From: an uncultured Bacilli bacterium
GTDB taxonomy: Bacteria > Bacillota_I > Bacilli_A > RF39 > UBA660
Reading direction: 5' to 3'
NCBI GenBank assembly: GCA_944350405.1
Contig: CALVPC010000018.1
Location: 1 to 13,679, forward strand
Length of the DNA: 13,679 nucleotides
Positions within the stretch are counted from its first letter, which is position 1. Each line of letters begins with the position of its first letter. The notes beneath the pieces were generated by a model. The model saw only the letters and a list, made by a program, of their open reading frames with translations, ran no database searches and was not told the origin of the DNA. A program made the translations under genes and the position numbers. Shown piece after piece: positions 13,084 to 13,679 of the stretch.

Positions 13084-13104
13084 TTATTTTTTATGTGATA
13101 TAAT
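13076..13104 (+). promoter_or_regulatory. Sigma-A promoter of the metG T-box leader
   Basis: -35 TTGAAT (13076-13081) overlaps the spoVT stop codon. A 17-bp spacer separates it from the -10 TATAAT (13099-13104), which is preceded by an extended -10 TG at 13096-13097. Transcription would begin near 13111, at the start of the T-box leader. Confidence 0.82.
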
Positions 13105-13110
13105 TTTTTT

Positions 13111-13326
13111 GTTATTTAAATGTGATGAAGGAAAGGTTAGGTAAATTTCTATTTATAGAGAGCTTATGGTTGGTGTAAATAAGTATTAGAGTTACTCGAG
13201 TATGATTTCTGGAACTTGGGATTATTCCTCGGTTATTTTTAACCGTTATTATTTTAAGATGCACTTTTGTGTAAATTAAGGTGGTACCGCGGAAATATTT
13301 CGTCCTTAGAAATGTTTCTTTTTTTT
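13111..13326 (+). promoter_or_regulatory. T-box riboswitch, methionine-specific (AUG specifier)
   Basis: The T-box hallmark AAGGTGGTACCGCGG is at 13278-13292. Upstream lie AGAGAGC and GGTTGGTG of the Stem I apical region, the hairpin CTTAT/ATAAG, and a Stem III hairpin CGGTTA-TTTT-TAACCG (13230-13245). The likely specifier triplet is ATG (13202-13204) followed by a purine, in the context GAGT-ATG-ATTTCTGGAAC, which agrees with the downstream methionyl-tRNA synthetase gene. Uncharged tRNA-Met would pair with the specifier and, through its NCCA end, with TGGT of the antiterminator, allowing read-through into metG. The specifier assignment is by alignment to known leaders in my head, not by folding software. 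Confidence 0.88.
13292..13326 (+). terminator. T-box regulated terminator
   Basis: GAAATATTTC (13292-13301) pairs with GAAATGTTTC (13309-13318), giving a 10-bp stem with one G-U pair and a 7-nt loop, followed by T8 (13319-13326). Its 5' strand borders the antiterminator motif, so the two structures compete as in transcription-attenuating T-boxes. Confidence 0.85.
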
Positions 13327-13354
13327 GTCATAGTTTTATTATAGGAGGTATTTT

Positions 13355-13679
13355 ATGGAAAAATTTTATATTAGTACTGCTATTGCATATACTTCTGGGA
13401 AACCACATATTGGTAATACTTATGAGATAGTACTTGCGGATGCTATTGCTAGATATAAGAGATTAAAGGGATATGATGTTTATTTTCAAACAGGTACTGA
13501 TGAACATGGTCAAAAAATTGAGCTTAAAGCTTTAGAAAAAGGAGTTAATCCACAAGAATTTGTAGATGATATTGCTGGTCAGATAAAAGATATTTGGGAT
13601 GTTATGAACACTAGTTATGATAAGTTTGTTAGGACTACTGATGGGGAACATAAAAAAATAGTTCAAAAGATTTTTAAAA
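13355..13679 (+). CDS. metG: Methionyl-tRNA synthetase, N-terminal part (partial)
   Basis: First 108 codons of a class I aminoacyl-tRNA synthetase; the gene runs off the window end. GGAGG (13344-13348) lies 6 nt before the ATG. The N-terminus MEKFYISTAIAYTSGKPHIG contains the HIGH-type signature as HIGN at 18-21, and FQTGTDEHGQKIE is the MetRS-specific segment after the first Rossmann strand. The enzyme charges tRNA-Met for initiation and elongation. Placement behind a T-box with an AUG specifier supports methionine specificity. In B. subtilis metS follows abrB; here it follows the AbrB-family gene spoVT. Confidence 0.95.
   Translation, partial: MEKFYISTAIAYTSGKPHIGNTYEIVLADAIARYKRLKGYDVYFQTGTDEHGQKIELKALEKGVNPQEFVDDIAGQIKDIWDVMNTSYDKFVRTTDGEHKKIVQKIFK

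Noticed and set aside
1..13679. Mollicute genetic code with TGA as tryptophan
   Set aside because: TGA ends dnaX, the bofA-like gene and mfd at family-appropriate lengths, and Trp is encoded by TGG.

Overview
The window is a very AT-rich stretch with every gene on the + strand. It has the gene order found just downstream of the replication origin in low-GC Firmicutes (Bacillota): gyrB end, gyrA, SRP RNA, tadA, dnaX, ebfC, recR, bofA-like, holB, ricT, pth, mfd, spoVT, metG start. TGA is a stop codon (dnaX, the bofA-like gene and mfd end with it) and Trp is TGG, so this is not a code-4 Mollicute. The minimal SRP RNA and strong AT bias recall Mollicutes and their relatives, but BofA-like and SpoVT genes point to a sporulating ancestry. 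I infer an uncultured AT-rich member of Bacilli or Erysipelotrichia; the exact taxon cannot be read from the sequence.

Layout. 1-2531: the last codons of gyrB and a complete gyrA. 2532-4089: a non-coding array interrupted only by the SRP RNA gene and tadA. It holds seven perfect copies of the ParB/Spo0J centromere site parS (TGTTTCACGTGAAACA), interleaved with four perfect and one degenerate copy of the Noc binding site (TATTTCCCGGGAAATA). These lie in diverged tandem units of about 200 bp. 4090-12406: one apparent eight-gene operon, dnaX-ebfC-recR-bofA-holB-ricT-pth-mfd, with a clear sigma-A promoter in front and an intrinsic terminator overlapping the mfd stop codon. 12407-13083: spoVT as a separate unit. 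13076-13679: a promoter, a T-box riboswitch with an AUG specifier, and the start of methionyl-tRNA synthetase.

How it fits together. The genes serve DNA topology (gyrase), clamp loading (DnaX, HolB), recombinational and transcription-coupled repair (EbfC/RecR, Mfd), translation quality (TadA, Pth, MetG), protein targeting (SRP RNA) and developmental control (BofA, RicT, SpoVT). The unusual element is the dense alternating parS/NBS array. ParB and Noc are related CTP-dependent clamp proteins, for chromosome segregation and nucleoid occlusion respectively. In the B. subtilis model their sites are dispersed, whereas here they sit pairwise in 1.5 kb beside gyrA, with some sites merged into a terminator, a coding sequence and promoter flanks. 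That array is the main candidate for an undescribed arrangement.
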